The position numbers and the translations under genes were made by a program. From Phycisphaerales bacterium (GTDB lineage: Bacteria; Planctomycetota; Phycisphaerae; Phycisphaerales; UBA1924): a stretch of 64,000 nucleotides of DNA. This document shows positions 32,998-42,134 of this stretch, in pieces (position 1 is the first letter of the stretch; every line of letters starts with the position of its first letter). The stretch is from NCBI GenBank assembly GCA_027019265.1, contig JALUWX010000012.1, positions 1 through 64,000 of the forward strand, given 5' to 3'. The notes below the pieces were generated by a model, which had not been told where the DNA came from, did not search any database, and was given only the letters and a program-made list of their open reading frames with translations.

Positions 32998-35052
32998 TCA
33001 ACCCGCGCCCGGCGCGGGTTTTTCTTTGCGCACCCGCGCGAGCCATTTGCACCAGATGGACAGCACCACGAGCATGTACAACCGCTGCGAATGGTCGCGC
33101 CCGTGCCACGGGTTGATCGACTTCTCCCCGGCCGCATCGTGCTCCCGGATCATCCGCTCCACGAAGCGCATGTTGATCTCCACCCCCGACTCCCCGAGCC
33201 CCGGGAACGGGTCCGACGAGCGCAGGTGATCGAGCATCAGCTGGCGCATCCCCCCGTAGTCCGAACGGAACCACTCCCCGATCGGGATCGCGAAGCCCTG
33301 CTTGGGACGATCGACGATGTGATCGGGGAGGTACTTCCGCGCGACCTGCTTAAGGAGCCCTTTGCGTTCGCCGTTGGGCATGAGCACATCGAGCGGAGTC
33401 CGGAGCGCGGCCTCGACGAGATCACGAGCAAGGAACGGGGCTCGGACTTCGAGCCCGACCGCCATCGAGGCGGTATCCGTTTTCCGGAGCAGATCATCCG
33501 AGAGATAGTGCTCGAAGTCTTCACGGAGCGGATCCTCAACGTATCGATAGGTTGAGTCGCCGGGGGTTTCGCCGTCGATACTCGGGATCAACCTTCGAAG
33601 ATCGGGGGTCGGGAAGATCGAGAGCAGTTCTGAGTATCCCCCGTAGCGAGCCGCCGTAATGAGACGAGCCAGATAGGTCGTCCGACTCCCCGGCACGCGC
33701 TGGTCGAGCATCCGGGTCGGGATCAGCCTGAGTGCATGGCGCCATCGAAGAAGCGTTGGCGCGATCGTGTGCCGTCGATATCCCCCGAACAACTCGTCTC
33801 CACCGTCCCCCGAGAGCGCGACCTTGACGTGTTCACGTGCGGCTTTGGACACCCAGTACGTCGGGAGCAACGAGCTGTCCCCGAACGGGAGCCCGAGTTG
33901 CTCGATAAGCTTGACGAGATCGTGCGCCGGATCCGGATCGCACTCGAGGATCTGGTGCTCGATCCCGATGTGTTTCGCCGTTTCCGAAGCAGCCTGGGAC
34001 TCGTCGTACCGTGCGTCGTTCATCCGAACCGTGTACGCCCGGACATCTGGTCTGTGCGTGTGTGTGATCGCCGCGATGAGCGACGAGTCGATCCCCCCCG
34101 AGAGGAACACACCGAGAGGGACGTCGGCCTCAAGCCGCGATGTGATCGCGGGCTCGATCTGTTCACAGAGCTTCTTTGCTCGTAGTTCGCCGATCGTTTC
34201 TGAACCGAGTCGTTCAGAGAGCTTGTATCTCCGTCGCACACTCGTGAGCGGTGTTGTTGCGAACTTGGGGTTTCGCTTCTCTGCGCCCTGCTTGGGTTCC
34301 CGTGGACAGATCGACCACTCGCGAGGGTGGACCCCGTACGCAGGAATCGGTGGAATGAAAGTCGCTCCATCTCGGATCCACCACTCGAAACCCATGAGGT
34401 ACGGGTTCGCTTCTCCGATCGCAGCGAGCGGCGGAAGACACGACGAAAGAACTCGAACATTGGATGGTGATCCGCTGTGGTACAACGGCTTCTCACCGAC
34501 GAGATCGCGTCCCCATCCGAGTTGTCTTGTCTGTCGATCCCAAGCAATCGCCGCGTACATCCCGTCGAGTTCATCGAGGATCCGGAGTCCCCACGCCCGC
34601 CACCCATGCACCAACACCTCCGTGTCCGAGTGATCCGTCCCGAACACGTACCCCTTCCCCTCAAGCTCCTCCCGAAGCTCCCGATGGTTGTAGATACACC
34701 CGTTGAACACCACCCCGACCAGCGGCTTGCCGGGCTCCACCTCGCTCGCAACGATCGGTGTCTTCCCTCGGTGATACACCAGGTCCGGCCGCAAACGCTC
34801 CCCGTCGTGGATCATGGGCTGCGCCCCGTCGGCGAGGTCGATGATGCTCAAACGCCGATGCACGAGCGCGACATCGACGATCGTCCCGTCCTCCCGGACG
34901 GCGCGGTCCCGGAACCGTCCCTCCCCGTCGGGACCACGATGCATGATCGAGTCGTCGAGCACATCGAGCCACGACTCCGGGATCGATTCCAAAGGCGGTG
35001 GGGGCGTCTCGCCCGGCTCAAAGACCCGGATCACCCCCGCGATCCCGCACAT
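32998..35052 (-). CDS. asnB: Asparagine synthase (glutamine-hydrolysing)
   Basis: A 684-residue cytoplasmic enzyme that makes asparagine from aspartate, glutamine and ATP. The N-terminal glutaminase starts MCGIAGV with the nucleophile Cys2 and has IMHRGPDGEG and LVHRRLSIIDL. The synthetase part has the PP-loop FLSGGIDSSLIAA and SGDGGDELFGGYRRH. The start abuts the stop of the preceding membrane-protein gene (TGAATG), so the two are coupled. AsnB-like enzymes also amidate cell-surface or exopolysaccharide components; in this operon next to ugd that cannot be excluded. Confidence 0.95.
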   Translation of the reverse strand: MCGIAGVIRVFEPGETPPPPLESIPESWLDVLDDSIMHRGPDGEGRFRDRAVREDGTIVDVALVHRRLSIIDLADGAQPMIHDGERLRPDLVYHRGKTPIVASEVEPGKPLVGVVFNGCIYNHRELREELEGKGYVFGTDHSDTEVLVHGWRAWGLRILDELDGMYAAIAWDRQTRQLGWGRDLVGEKPLYHSGSPSNVRVLSSCLPPLAAIGEANPYLMGFEWWIRDGATFIPPIPAYGVHPREWSICPREPKQGAEKRNPKFATTPLTSVRRRYKLSERLGSETIGELRAKKLCEQIEPAITSRLEADVPLGVFLSGGIDSSLIAAITHTHRPDVRAYTVRMNDARYDESQAASETAKHIGIEHQILECDPDPAHDLVKLIEQLGLPFGDSSLLPTYWVSKAAREHVKVALSGDGGDELFGGYRRHTIAPTLLRWRHALRLIPTRMLDQRVPGSRTTYLARLITAARYGGYSELLSIFPTPDLRRLIPSIDGETPGDSTYRYVEDPLREDFEHYLSDDLLRKTDTASMAVGLEVRAPFLARDLVEAALRTPLDVLMPNGERKGLLKQVARKYLPDHIVDRPKQGFAIPIGEWFRSDYGGMRQLMLDHLRSSDPFPGLGESGVEINMRFVERMIREHDAAGEKSINPWHGRDHSQRLYMLVVLSIWCKWLARVRKEKPAPGAG
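33001..33025 (+). terminator. Terminator after MscS, inside the asnB 3' end
   Basis: CCCGCGCC, one base, GGCGCGGG then TTTTTCTTT. It stops plus-strand transcription, but its stem encodes the last codons of the convergent asparagine synthetase gene (PAPGAG). Confidence 0.85.
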
Positions 35053-35637
35053 TCACGCCGCCCCTTCGTTCCGCGATTCGGATTCTTCTGCTTCAGCGCT
35101 CAGGTCGCGCCCGATCTGGATGTCGTCATCGATCACGAAGTCCACGGTGTCCCGGAACGTCCCGGTGCGCAGGCCGATGATCGTGTGGATGATCCTCGTC
35201 GAGATGATCGCGCTCACGAACGCGATCACAAACGCCCACGAGTGGTGCACATCGAACCACTTCTGCAGCGCCCACATCCCCCCCGGACCGATCAGGATGT
35301 AGATGGGCATCAGCGCCATCCGCTCCGCTTGGATCCGGGTTGCGTCGTGGACGAACTGCCTGCTCTTGGGGCGCTTCTCGTGCTTGGGGAGGTGCCCGTG
35401 CGGGTTCCAGTGGTTCGCCACCCAGTGCAGCGCGTAGTACACGCACACATCAAGCACCGTGTCGAGGATGTACGCGATCACCGTGATCACGAACTTGTGC
35501 TCGGGACCGATCCAGTCCCCGATCCACATCACGGGGAACTTCGCGAGCGCGATCGCGAGGATCCCGGCCGCGAGGATATTCAGATTGATATTCACCACTC
35601 GCTTGCGTTGGTAGAACTTGAAGACGCGTCCGGGCAT
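35053..35637 (-). CDS. Unknown multi-pass membrane protein
   Basis: A 194-residue protein with about four membrane segments (INLNILAAGILAIALAKFPV; FVITVIAYILDTVLDVCVYY; LMPIYILIGPGGMWALQ; WAFVIAFVSAIISTRIIHTI). Between the second and third lies a His-rich loop (HWVANHWNPHGHLPKHEKRP). Start 35637 has GAGGA upstream; the longer frame overlaps the prenyl synthase gene. No family recognised. Its place between polyprenyl synthase and asparagine synthase is fixed by close spacing, which hints at a lipid- or envelope-related role. Confidence 0.75.
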   Translation of the reverse strand: MPGRVFKFYQRKRVVNINLNILAAGILAIALAKFPVMWIGDWIGPEHKFVITVIAYILDTVLDVCVYYALHWVANHWNPHGHLPKHEKRPKSRQFVHDATRIQAERMALMPIYILIGPGGMWALQKWFDVHHSWAFVIAFVSAIISTRIIHTIIGLRTGTFRDTVDFVIDDDIQIGRDLSAEAEESESRNEGAA

Positions 35638-35663
35638 GGTGCCTGATCCTCGGTCCGTTCCGT

Positions 35664-36698
35664 TTAGTGCGAGCGGGTGACCACCGCGTCCGCGAGCAGG
35701 GTCAGCATGGGTTTCGCGACCCCGTCCGGGATCGCGCTGAGTCTCGACTTGGCGCTCTCGACATACGACACGGCGCACGCGCGGGTCGCTTCGAGCGACG
35801 CAGTTCCCTCGATCCGTTCGATCAGCGAAGCGACATCGCTCGAATCGCCCTCCCCGATCGCGCGGACATCGATCAAGGATCGCTCGCGTGTCTCGTCATC
35901 GGCGTGCGCGAGGTGATGGATGATCGGGTACGTCAGCTTCCCCTTCTCCAGATCCTTCCCCACGGATTTTCCAACCTCTTCGAGCGTCCCCGTCAGGTCG
36001 AGCACGTCGTCCTGGATCTGGAACGCGATCCCCAGATCGAGCCCGAAGCCCCGCAGCGCTTCCGCGATGGGGTCGTGCTCCCGATCGAACCCGAGCGCGG
36101 AACGCGCCCCCAGTTCGCACGCGGCCCCGATCAGCGCGGCCGTCTTCCGCTTCAGGATCTCGAAATACGTGGGCTCATCGAGCGAAAGGTTGTTCCGGTT
36201 GTGGAGCTGGAGCAGCTCACCCGTGCACATGACCGCGCTCGCGCGTCCCACGATCCTCGACGGCACTGGAGACTCGAGCGAGGAGCACAGCTCGTACGCG
36301 CTCGCGATTAGGTAGTCCCCGAGGATCACGCTCGTCTCGTTCCCCTTCATCGCGTTGATCGTCCGTCCCCGACGACGGATCTCCGCTTCGTCGAGCACGT
36401 CGTCGTGAACGAGTGTCGCCATGTGCACCATCTCAGAGACCGCGCCGCACACGATCGGAGCGCGATCCGTCACCGCGGACAGATCCTCCGATCCACGCGC
36501 CGCGGCGTTGCACAGCAGCACCAACGTCGGGCGCAGCATCTTCCCCCGGTACCGCTCGATGTGCGCGCACATCGTGTCCACAGGGGGGAGCTCCGAGCGG
36601 AGCTGTTCATCGAACACATCGGACACCCGCGCTAGACCATCCACAACGACGGACTGGATCTCGCGCAGCTCTTCGGGGATGTCGAGCACACCTTGCAC
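35664..36698 (-). CDS. Polyprenyl diphosphate synthase
   Basis: A 344-residue trans-isoprenyl transferase. The two Asp-rich motifs are intact: LVHDDVLDEAEIRRRG (Asp99, 100, 103) binds the allylic substrate with Mg, and FQIQDDVLDLTG (Asp230, 231, 234) binds the second. KMLRPTLVLLC and GKDLEKGKLTYPIIH are also conserved. It extends FPP or GPP with isopentenyl units, usually for the side chain of menaquinone or ubiquinone. Small residues before the first motif (MVHMA) favour long products, but length cannot be fixed from sequence. It starts 15 bases after the methyltransferase. Confidence 0.93.
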   Translation of the reverse strand: MQGVLDIPEELREIQSVVVDGLARVSDVFDEQLRSELPPVDTMCAHIERYRGKMLRPTLVLLCNAAARGSEDLSAVTDRAPIVCGAVSEMVHMATLVHDDVLDEAEIRRRGRTINAMKGNETSVILGDYLIASAYELCSSLESPVPSRIVGRASAVMCTGELLQLHNRNNLSLDEPTYFEILKRKTAALIGAACELGARSALGFDREHDPIAEALRGFGLDLGIAFQIQDDVLDLTGTLEEVGKSVGKDLEKGKLTYPIIHHLAHADDETRERSLIDVRAIGEGDSSDVASLIERIEGTASLEATRACAVSYVESAKSRLSAIPDGVAKPMLTLLADAVVTRSH

Positions 36699-36713
36699 GT
36701 GGATGACCTCGTC

Positions 36714-37607
36714 TCAGCAGAACGCGCCGATGTAGTTGATGAACGCGGGGTCCGCTTCACCCTCCATCGTCGCTTCGTATTCGCCGTTCCCTTCGCCGTC
36801 CTCGTCTTCCCCTTCCCAGTAGACGTTGACGTGCTCGAACCCCGCTTCGTACAGGAGCTCACGGATCTCGGGGAGCGACCACAAGCGCCATTCGTACACG
36901 AACGCGTCTTCCATCTTGGTCTTGTCAGCGAACTTGAAGTGGATCTTGCAGCACATCTCACCCGTGATCGGGTTGAAGCTGTGCTGGTCCCAGACGTACG
37001 TGAACTTCTGCCCGTTCTCGTCCTCGATCTTCTTCGTCTCTTCCTGCTCGAGCATCGCTTCGGATCCGCCGTAGTGGTCGAGGAAGAACACCCCGCCCGG
37101 CGCGAGCGATTCGCGAACCGTCGTGAAGTAGTGGCGCATCTGCTCGCGGGTCCGGAAGATCCAGTACGAGAAGTTCATCGCAAGCACGATGTCCACATTC
37201 GACGCATCACCCGGCGAGAGCACATCCCGGTTGATCTGACGGATCCGCCCGCGCTGTGATTCGTTCAGCTTGGACAAACAGTGGTCCCGCCCCCAGTCCA
37301 GGGTCGGCTGATCGATATCGAGGCCCACAGCGACGTTGTCGTCCCGTCTCCGGACCCACTCGCACGATGTGTTGCAGGTCCCGGCGAAGTCCTCTCGGAG
37401 CGTTCTCGCTTTCCGTCCCCGGATCGCTTCGTACTCCCCATCGACGAAGTCGATCTCGGCCTCCACGTTCTGGACACTGAGCTGGTAGAGCGTGTGCCGA
37501 TCCGCGTTCGAAGCGGAGAGCGCCCCCGTTTTCTCCGCCTTTTTCGCCGCCTTCTCGTCGAGCTTCGCTTTCCTTCCCGATTTGCGTGCTTTGGTCGTCG
37601 CGCTCAT
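36714..37607 (-). CDS. SAM-dependent methyltransferase
   Basis: A 297-residue class I methyltransferase. A Lys/Ala-rich N-terminus precedes the Rossmann domain. The AdoMet-binding region is REDFAGTCNTSCEWVRRRDD, then VAVGLDIDQPTLDWGRDH, with motif IV-like DIVLAMNFSYWIF and LAPGGVFFLDHYGG. The C-terminus has an acidic stretch (EGEDEDGEGNGEYEAT). The start at 37607 removes 14 poorly supported residues. Because it heads an operon with polyprenyl synthase, a quinone or lipid substrate is possible, but it does not match UbiE/MenG closely. Substrate unknown. Confidence 0.85.
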   Translation of the reverse strand: MSATTKARKSGRKAKLDEKAAKKAEKTGALSASNADRHTLYQLSVQNVEAEIDFVDGEYEAIRGRKARTLREDFAGTCNTSCEWVRRRDDNVAVGLDIDQPTLDWGRDHCLSKLNESQRGRIRQINRDVLSPGDASNVDIVLAMNFSYWIFRTREQMRHYFTTVRESLAPGGVFFLDHYGGSEAMLEQEETKKIEDENGQKFTYVWDQHSFNPITGEMCCKIHFKFADKTKMEDAFVYEWRLWSLPEIRELLYEAGFEHVNVYWEGEDEDGEGNGEYEATMEGEADPAFINYIGAFC

Positions 37608-37809
37608 CGATCGATCCCGTCCTTCCAGAATCCAAGGCCGTCCGCACACACAAGAAATCGGGTCCGTCCGAGAACCCCGTGTGTGCCCAATCGTAGTGGA
37701 TCACATACGCCCCGGCGCTCGATGGAGACAGTGAAACACGCACTTTCGGAGCGGGGTCCGAGGGATCATCAGGGTCTACACTCCAGACCCATACGGAGGA
37801 ACCATTCCC

Positions 37810-39153
37810 ATGCGTTTGACCATGGTCGGAACCGGATACGTCGGGCTCGTTACAGGGGTCTGTCTCGCGAACACAGGCAACGATGTCACCTGCCTCGATG
37901 TCGATCCCGAGAAGATCGAGAAGCTCGAGAAGGACATCTGCCCGATCTATGAGCCCGGTCTCACGGACCTCATGATCAAGAACCGCAAAGCGGGGCGCCT
38001 CACCTACACCCTCGACAAGAAGGCCGCCTACCAGAGCGCGGAGATGATCTTCATCTGTGTCGGGACCCCGTCGGACGACAAGGGTCACACGGATATGACC
38101 TACATCGACGGCGCGGCCGACGATATCGGGAACGCGATCAAAGAGCTCGGACCCGACCAGCCCCCCAAGATCGTCGTCGTCAAATCCACCGTCCCCGTCG
38201 GGACCACCTTCCGGGTGAAGGAACGGATCAAAGCGATCGTCGGGGATATCCCCTTCCATGTCGCCGACAACCCCGAGTTCCTCAAGGAAGGCGACGCCGT
38301 CAACGACTTCAACAAGCCCGACCGGGTTGTCGTGGGTGTCGAGTCCGACGAAGTGGGGGAGCGCTTCCGCGATCTCTACGACCCCTTCGTCCGGAACGGG
38401 CACCCCATCTTCGTCATGGACGTCCTGAGCGCCGAGATGGTGAAGTACGCCTCCAACAACTTCCTCGCGACCAAGATCTCCTTCATCAACGAGATGGCCA
38501 ACCTCTGCGAGGCCTACGGCGCCAACATCAACCGGGTCCGTGAAGGCATGTGCTCCGATTCCCGGATCGGGCACCAGTTCCTCTACCCGGGTCTGGGCTA
38601 CGGCGGATCCTGCTTCCCCAAGGACACCCTCGCGTGCATCATGATGGGCGACAAGGCCGGGGTCACCATGCAGATCTCCAACGCCGTCCACGGCACCAAC
38701 GAGCGCCAGCGCAACCTCTTCTTCAACAAGATCATCAAGCACTTCGGTTCCGAGACCGCGCTCCAGGGCAAGAAGATCGCCTTCTGGGGGCTCGCGTTCA
38801 AACCCCGGACCGACGACATCCGCAAGGCCCCCGCGCTCACCCTGATCCGCAAGGCGCTCGGGTACGGCGCGACCTGCCACGGCTTCGACCTCGTCGCGAA
38901 GGAGAACGTCGGGAAAGAGATGGGCGACACCGTCACTCTCTTCGACGACATGTACGAATGCGCCAAGGGCTGCGACGCGCTCGTCATCTCCACCGATTGG
39001 CCGGAGTTCAAGTCCCCCGATTTCGACAAGCTCGGAGAGGTCATGGGCGCGAAGGTTATCTTCGACGGCCGGAACCTCTACCGCCGTCAACACCTCGACG
39101 AGCTCGGGTTCACCTACTACTCCGTGGGTCGCGCCCCCGTCACCCCGGCCTGA
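37810..39153 (+). CDS. ugd: UDP-glucose 6-dehydrogenase
   Basis: A 447-residue NAD-dependent enzyme that oxidises UDP-glucose to UDP-glucuronate, a precursor of acidic surface polysaccharides. The N-terminal NAD domain starts MVGTGYVGLVTGVCLANTG. The catalytic Cys268 is in GLGYGGSCFPKD. VVKSTVPVGTT, ADNPEFLKEGDAV and the C-terminal GLAFKPRTDDIRKAP complete the family pattern. GGAGG lies upstream of the ATG. Divergent from the methyltransferase operon; it ends at a strong terminator, so it is monocistronic. Confidence 0.96.
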   Translation: MRLTMVGTGYVGLVTGVCLANTGNDVTCLDVDPEKIEKLEKDICPIYEPGLTDLMIKNRKAGRLTYTLDKKAAYQSAEMIFICVGTPSDDKGHTDMTYIDGAADDIGNAIKELGPDQPPKIVVVKSTVPVGTTFRVKERIKAIVGDIPFHVADNPEFLKEGDAVNDFNKPDRVVVGVESDEVGERFRDLYDPFVRNGHPIFVMDVLSAEMVKYASNNFLATKISFINEMANLCEAYGANINRVREGMCSDSRIGHQFLYPGLGYGGSCFPKDTLACIMMGDKAGVTMQISNAVHGTNERQRNLFFNKIIKHFGSETALQGKKIAFWGLAFKPRTDDIRKAPALTLIRKALGYGATCHGFDLVAKENVGKEMGDTVTLFDDMYECAKGCDALVISTDWPEFKSPDFDKLGEVMGAKVIFDGRNLYRRQHLDELGFTYYSVGRAPVTPA

Positions 39154-39180
39154 TCCGATTCCATCCATCACAGCAACGAA

Positions 39181-39213
39181 GAAGGGGACCCGGTCGGGTC
39201 CCCTTCTTCTATT
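39181..39213 (+). terminator. Terminator between ugd and the PEP-CTERM gene
   Basis: A 12-bp perfect stem (GAAGGGGACCCG / CGGGTCCCCTTC) with a minimal loop, then TTCTATTT. It lies 27 bases after the ugd stop and 25 before the end of the convergent gene, so it may serve both. Confidence 0.85.
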
Positions 39214-39237
39214 TCAATCGAGTTATGGTTCGTTGGA

Positions 39238-39903
39238 TCAGCGCCGACGACGACCCATCGCGAGACCACCGAGCCCGAGCAGCGCGACGGCGCTGGGCGC
39301 GGGGGTGATCGTCACGTTGTCGAGATCAAACGTGACCTCGAGCGGGGTGCTCAGCCCATCGGGACGGAATGAAGAGACTTGGATGTTCCCGATCGAGCTC
39401 AGGATCGTCTCGTAATCCGCCGGTGTGAAGGGGGGCTCGACTACGAGGAGGGGGTTCGACGGATCGATCGCGAACGTCAGCGTGGTCCACACACCCGAGG
39501 AGACGAGCGTTCCGCTCTGGATCCCGATCGCCGGGAAGTTGAACGACGACGCAAGACGGACCGCGATGTCCAGGTCCATCCCCGCGTTATGCCGCACATC
39601 GAACGAGATCGTCGTGATCCCACCAGCGATGTAATCGCCGACGAACGCGTCGCCGGAGGAGTCGAATCCGTCCTGACCACGGAAGAGGGTCAGCCCGAAC
39701 GGGCCGGCCGTGTTCAGGTCCGTCGTCGTCGAGACGTAAGCGCTCCCGTCGAGCGCGCCCGAACCGACCTCGACGAGCGAGCTCCCGATCCCGTCGGCCC
39801 AGTTGCTTGCGCCGTCGTTGAAGTCCTCGACGAACGAGCTGACGCCCGCAACCGAAACGCTCGAAGCAAGGCCGATGAGCGCGAGTGCGATGGTTTGATT
39901 CAT
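39238..39903 (-). CDS. Exported protein with PEP-CTERM-like anchor
   Basis: A 221-residue secreted protein: signal peptide MNQTIALALIGLASSVSVAG, a beta-rich domain (FVEDFNDGASNWADG onward, laminin-G/jellyroll-like pattern), and the tag PAPSAVALLGLGGLAMGRRR at the C-terminus. The tag has the short Pro-motif, a hydrophobic helix and an Arg run, as in exosortase-type sorting signals. No enzyme motif is seen. It follows the dockerin-tagged gene by 52 bases on the same strand. Confidence 0.82.
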   Translation of the reverse strand: MNQTIALALIGLASSVSVAGVSSFVEDFNDGASNWADGIGSSLVEVGSGALDGSAYVSTTTDLNTAGPFGLTLFRGQDGFDSSGDAFVGDYIAGGITTISFDVRHNAGMDLDIAVRLASSFNFPAIGIQSGTLVSSGVWTTLTFAIDPSNPLLVVEPPFTPADYETILSSIGNIQVSSFRPDGLSTPLEVTFDLDNVTITPAPSAVALLGLGGLAMGRRRR

Positions 39904-39955
39904 TTCACGTATCCTCTCTCAATACACACGGTGTGTGCGGGTTGAATGTCCCTGC

Positions 39956-40981
39956 TTATTCCGCCGCAAACGCGCTCAGGAACGCGCTCACATCGAAGAA
40001 ATCGAACTGGCAATCCCCCGTGATGTCGGCCGCCGGATCGTCGTTCGACAACGCCGTCAGGAACCCGCTGACATCGAAGAAGTCCTTCTCCCCGTCCCCG
40101 TTGAAGTCGCCCTCGTCGCCGACCCGGACCGTGAGCGACAACGTCGCCGTGTACCCGAAGATCTGCGCGATCGGGTTCTCCTTGGAGTAGAAGATCGGGT
40201 AGTTCCCCGAGCCCCCGTCCGGACCACCCGAAGCGGGGTTCATCGAAGTCACAGCGAACCGGAGCTCCCCGAGATCCAGCATCCGCGCGAGCTCGAGACC
40301 CGTCCCCTGATCGCACGGGGTGAACGAGAACGTGAACGCCGTGTCCGCCGGGACCAGGTCGCCCGGGTTGACCGTGTCCGTGACCCCGATCGCGAGCGGC
40401 TCCGCTTCGAACTGGTCCTTGAGATGATTCGAGACGTCCATCGCGATCCCCGCGCTGTCGTACTGCGCCGCAAACGCGCGACGCATCCCCTGCGCGGGCT
40501 CGACCTCGGGGACAAACCCGAAGGCCGTGCTCTCCGAGAACGTGGTCTGGTCGAACCCTTCCCGATACCCGACCAGGAACAGGTTGATCGGACGGCCGGG
40601 ATCGGTGTCCAGGATGTCGGGCTCCCCGACCATCACATACGTCGTGTACGAGTCGTATGTGTCGTCGTACGTGAACCCGAGGTCGTTCGAGACCGTCATC
40701 GTGAGCGTTGCTTCGATGATTCGGTAGCCGTCCTCACCCAGACCCGGAGCGATATCGCCGGAGGTATCGAACCCGACGAGCACCTGCGCGTCGTGATCGT
40801 CGAATCCCTCCAAGAGGGTCGCACCGAACGCTGACACCTCGAGCCGGAACCCCGGGGACCCGTTGAACGGATACATCCAGCGATCCAGCGAAGGGGTCCC
40901 GATCGTCGGCGAAACCAACTGCGCCTGAGCGCCCGAAGCCGCAAGGAATGAGCAAGCAAGAGCGATGGTGGATCGTTGCAT
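39956..40981 (-). CDS. Exported protein with dockerin-like C-terminus
   Basis: A 341-residue secreted protein. I start at 40981 (MQRSTIALACSFLAASGAQA, a clear signal peptide, with GGAG upstream). The main domain is beta-rich and unrecognised, with Tyr/Thr-rich stretches (FTYDDTYDSYTTYVMVGEPD). The C-terminus carries two calcium-loop modules: DFNGDGEKDFFDVSGFLTAL and ITGDCQFDFFDVSAFLSAF; in the second, Cys-Gln replaces the usual Gly-x, so one loop is weaker. Such dockerin-like pairs are common at the ends of exported proteins in Phycisphaerae. The Fur-like boxes at 41083-41142 lie upstream. Confidence 0.82.
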   Translation of the reverse strand: MQRSTIALACSFLAASGAQAQLVSPTIGTPSLDRWMYPFNGSPGFRLEVSAFGATLLEGFDDHDAQVLVGFDTSGDIAPGLGEDGYRIIEATLTMTVSNDLGFTYDDTYDSYTTYVMVGEPDILDTDPGRPINLFLVGYREGFDQTTFSESTAFGFVPEVEPAQGMRRAFAAQYDSAGIAMDVSNHLKDQFEAEPLAIGVTDTVNPGDLVPADTAFTFSFTPCDQGTGLELARMLDLGELRFAVTSMNPASGGPDGGSGNYPIFYSKENPIAQIFGYTATLSLTVRVGDEGDFNGDGEKDFFDVSGFLTALSNDDPAADITGDCQFDFFDVSAFLSAFAAE

Positions 40982-41082
40982 GTGGAGTCTCCGAGCAAAA
41001 AATGCGCTAGGGCCGTGAGTTGGCAAGGAATTTCCGATTTCCCGCGATCCAGACTTGTCACACGGGAACAGTCGCCGAATGA

Positions 41083-41142
41083 TTGAGACTGAGTCTCAAG
41101 AACTCAAGGGCAGACATCAAATTTGTTGCGACTGAATCTCAA
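41083..41142. promoter_or_regulatory. Two Fur-like palindromes in a divergent promoter region
   Basis: TTGAGACTGAGTCTCAA (41083-41099) is a perfect palindrome with core TGAGACT-G-AGTCTCA, the 7-1-7 form of Fur family sites. A weaker copy, TTGCGACTGAATCTCAA, starts exactly 43 bases later (41126-41142), four helical turns. They lie between the divergent dockerin and prepilin genes. Identity of the regulator is inferred. Confidence 0.6.
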
Positions 41143-41185
41143 CAACTTCTCGGACGCACCAAACCCCGGTCAAGGATCGGCCGAC

Positions 41186-42097
41186 ATGAACACCATGACC
41201 CAACGACGCGCCTTCACCCTCATCGAGCTCTTGGTCGTGGTCGCGATCATCGCGCTCCTGATCGGGATCCTCCTCCCCGCGCTGGGCAGCGCCCGTGAGA
41301 GCGCGAAGGCCGTCCGTGAACAGGTCGGGCTCAAGCAGCTCATGACGGCCTACACGATGTACGCCGACGACAACGGCGGCCGACTCCTCATCGGATACCT
41401 CAGCGACGACCACTGGTCACGGATGGTCGAAGACAACGAGGTCCCCAGGGATCTCCGAGGAAACTCCGTCGGCGCAATCGTCGGGAAACGCTACCCCTGG
41501 CGCCTCATCCCCTACCTGGATTTCCAGTTCGAAGCGATCTATCAGGATTCGCGCGTGATGGAACAGCTCGCAGAAGCCGTCGATGCGCCCGACGCCCACG
41601 CGCACTCGAGCGAAACCATGCAGTACGTCGTCTCCCTCTACCCCTCCTTCGGGATCAACTCCTACTTCGTCGGAGGCGGCGCGAACGGTGACAACCTCAT
41701 GTGGTCCACCCAAGGGCGCCGGCTCTTCGGGAAGTTTCATGTGGATCGGCTCTCCGGAGCGCACCGTCCCTCACATCTGATGACCTTCGCGACCTCGCGC
41801 TCCCAAGCCGACGCGTCCGTGCTCCCCGGGTACGGGACTATCGAGGGCGGGTTCATCGTCAAGCCCCCGTACCTCTACGAGACCTCGGGTCGTCAGTGGA
41901 ACGACACCTACGCGAGCACCCCCGAGGACCCCATGCGGAACTCCGGCGGGGTCTCGATGCGCTACAAGGACAAAGCCATCGTCGGGATGCTCGACGGGCA
42001 CGCCGAGCAGCTCGACTGGGACCAGCTCAACGACATGCGATACTGGTCGAACGGCGCCACCGAGCCCGACTGGACCATCCGCGCCAACCTCCCCTAA
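41186..42097 (+). CDS. Prepilin-like protein with type IV pilin N-terminus
   Basis: A 303-residue protein beginning MNTMTQRRAFTLIELLVVVA, the class III leader and hydrophobic helix of type IV pilin/type II pseudopilin precursors; cleavage is expected before Phe10. The helix continues IIALLIGILLPALGSARESA. The rest resembles the large globular domains of planctomycete prepilin-like proteins, with AIVGMLDGHAEQLDW near the end, similar to the H-x9-DG motif of that group. Such proteins are abundant in planctomycetes, and most have no known role. An alternative ATG is at 41195. It is 37 bases upstream of tyrS. Confidence 0.86.
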   Translation: MNTMTQRRAFTLIELLVVVAIIALLIGILLPALGSARESAKAVREQVGLKQLMTAYTMYADDNGGRLLIGYLSDDHWSRMVEDNEVPRDLRGNSVGAIVGKRYPWRLIPYLDFQFEAIYQDSRVMEQLAEAVDAPDAHAHSSETMQYVVSLYPSFGINSYFVGGGANGDNLMWSTQGRRLFGKFHVDRLSGAHRPSHLMTFATSRSQADASVLPGYGTIEGGFIVKPPYLYETSGRQWNDTYASTPEDPMRNSGGVSMRYKDKAIVGMLDGHAEQLDWDQLNDMRYWSNGATEPDWTIRANLP

Positions 42098-42134
42098 AGC
42101 GGCCCCATCCGCGCGTCCGACCTACGCTCCATCC

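Noticed and set aside
37207-39171. Minus-strand open frame of 654 residues antisense to ugd
   Set aside because: Shadow of a strongly G+C-biased gene; no domain, composition typical of antisense translation (Val/Gly/Asp rich).
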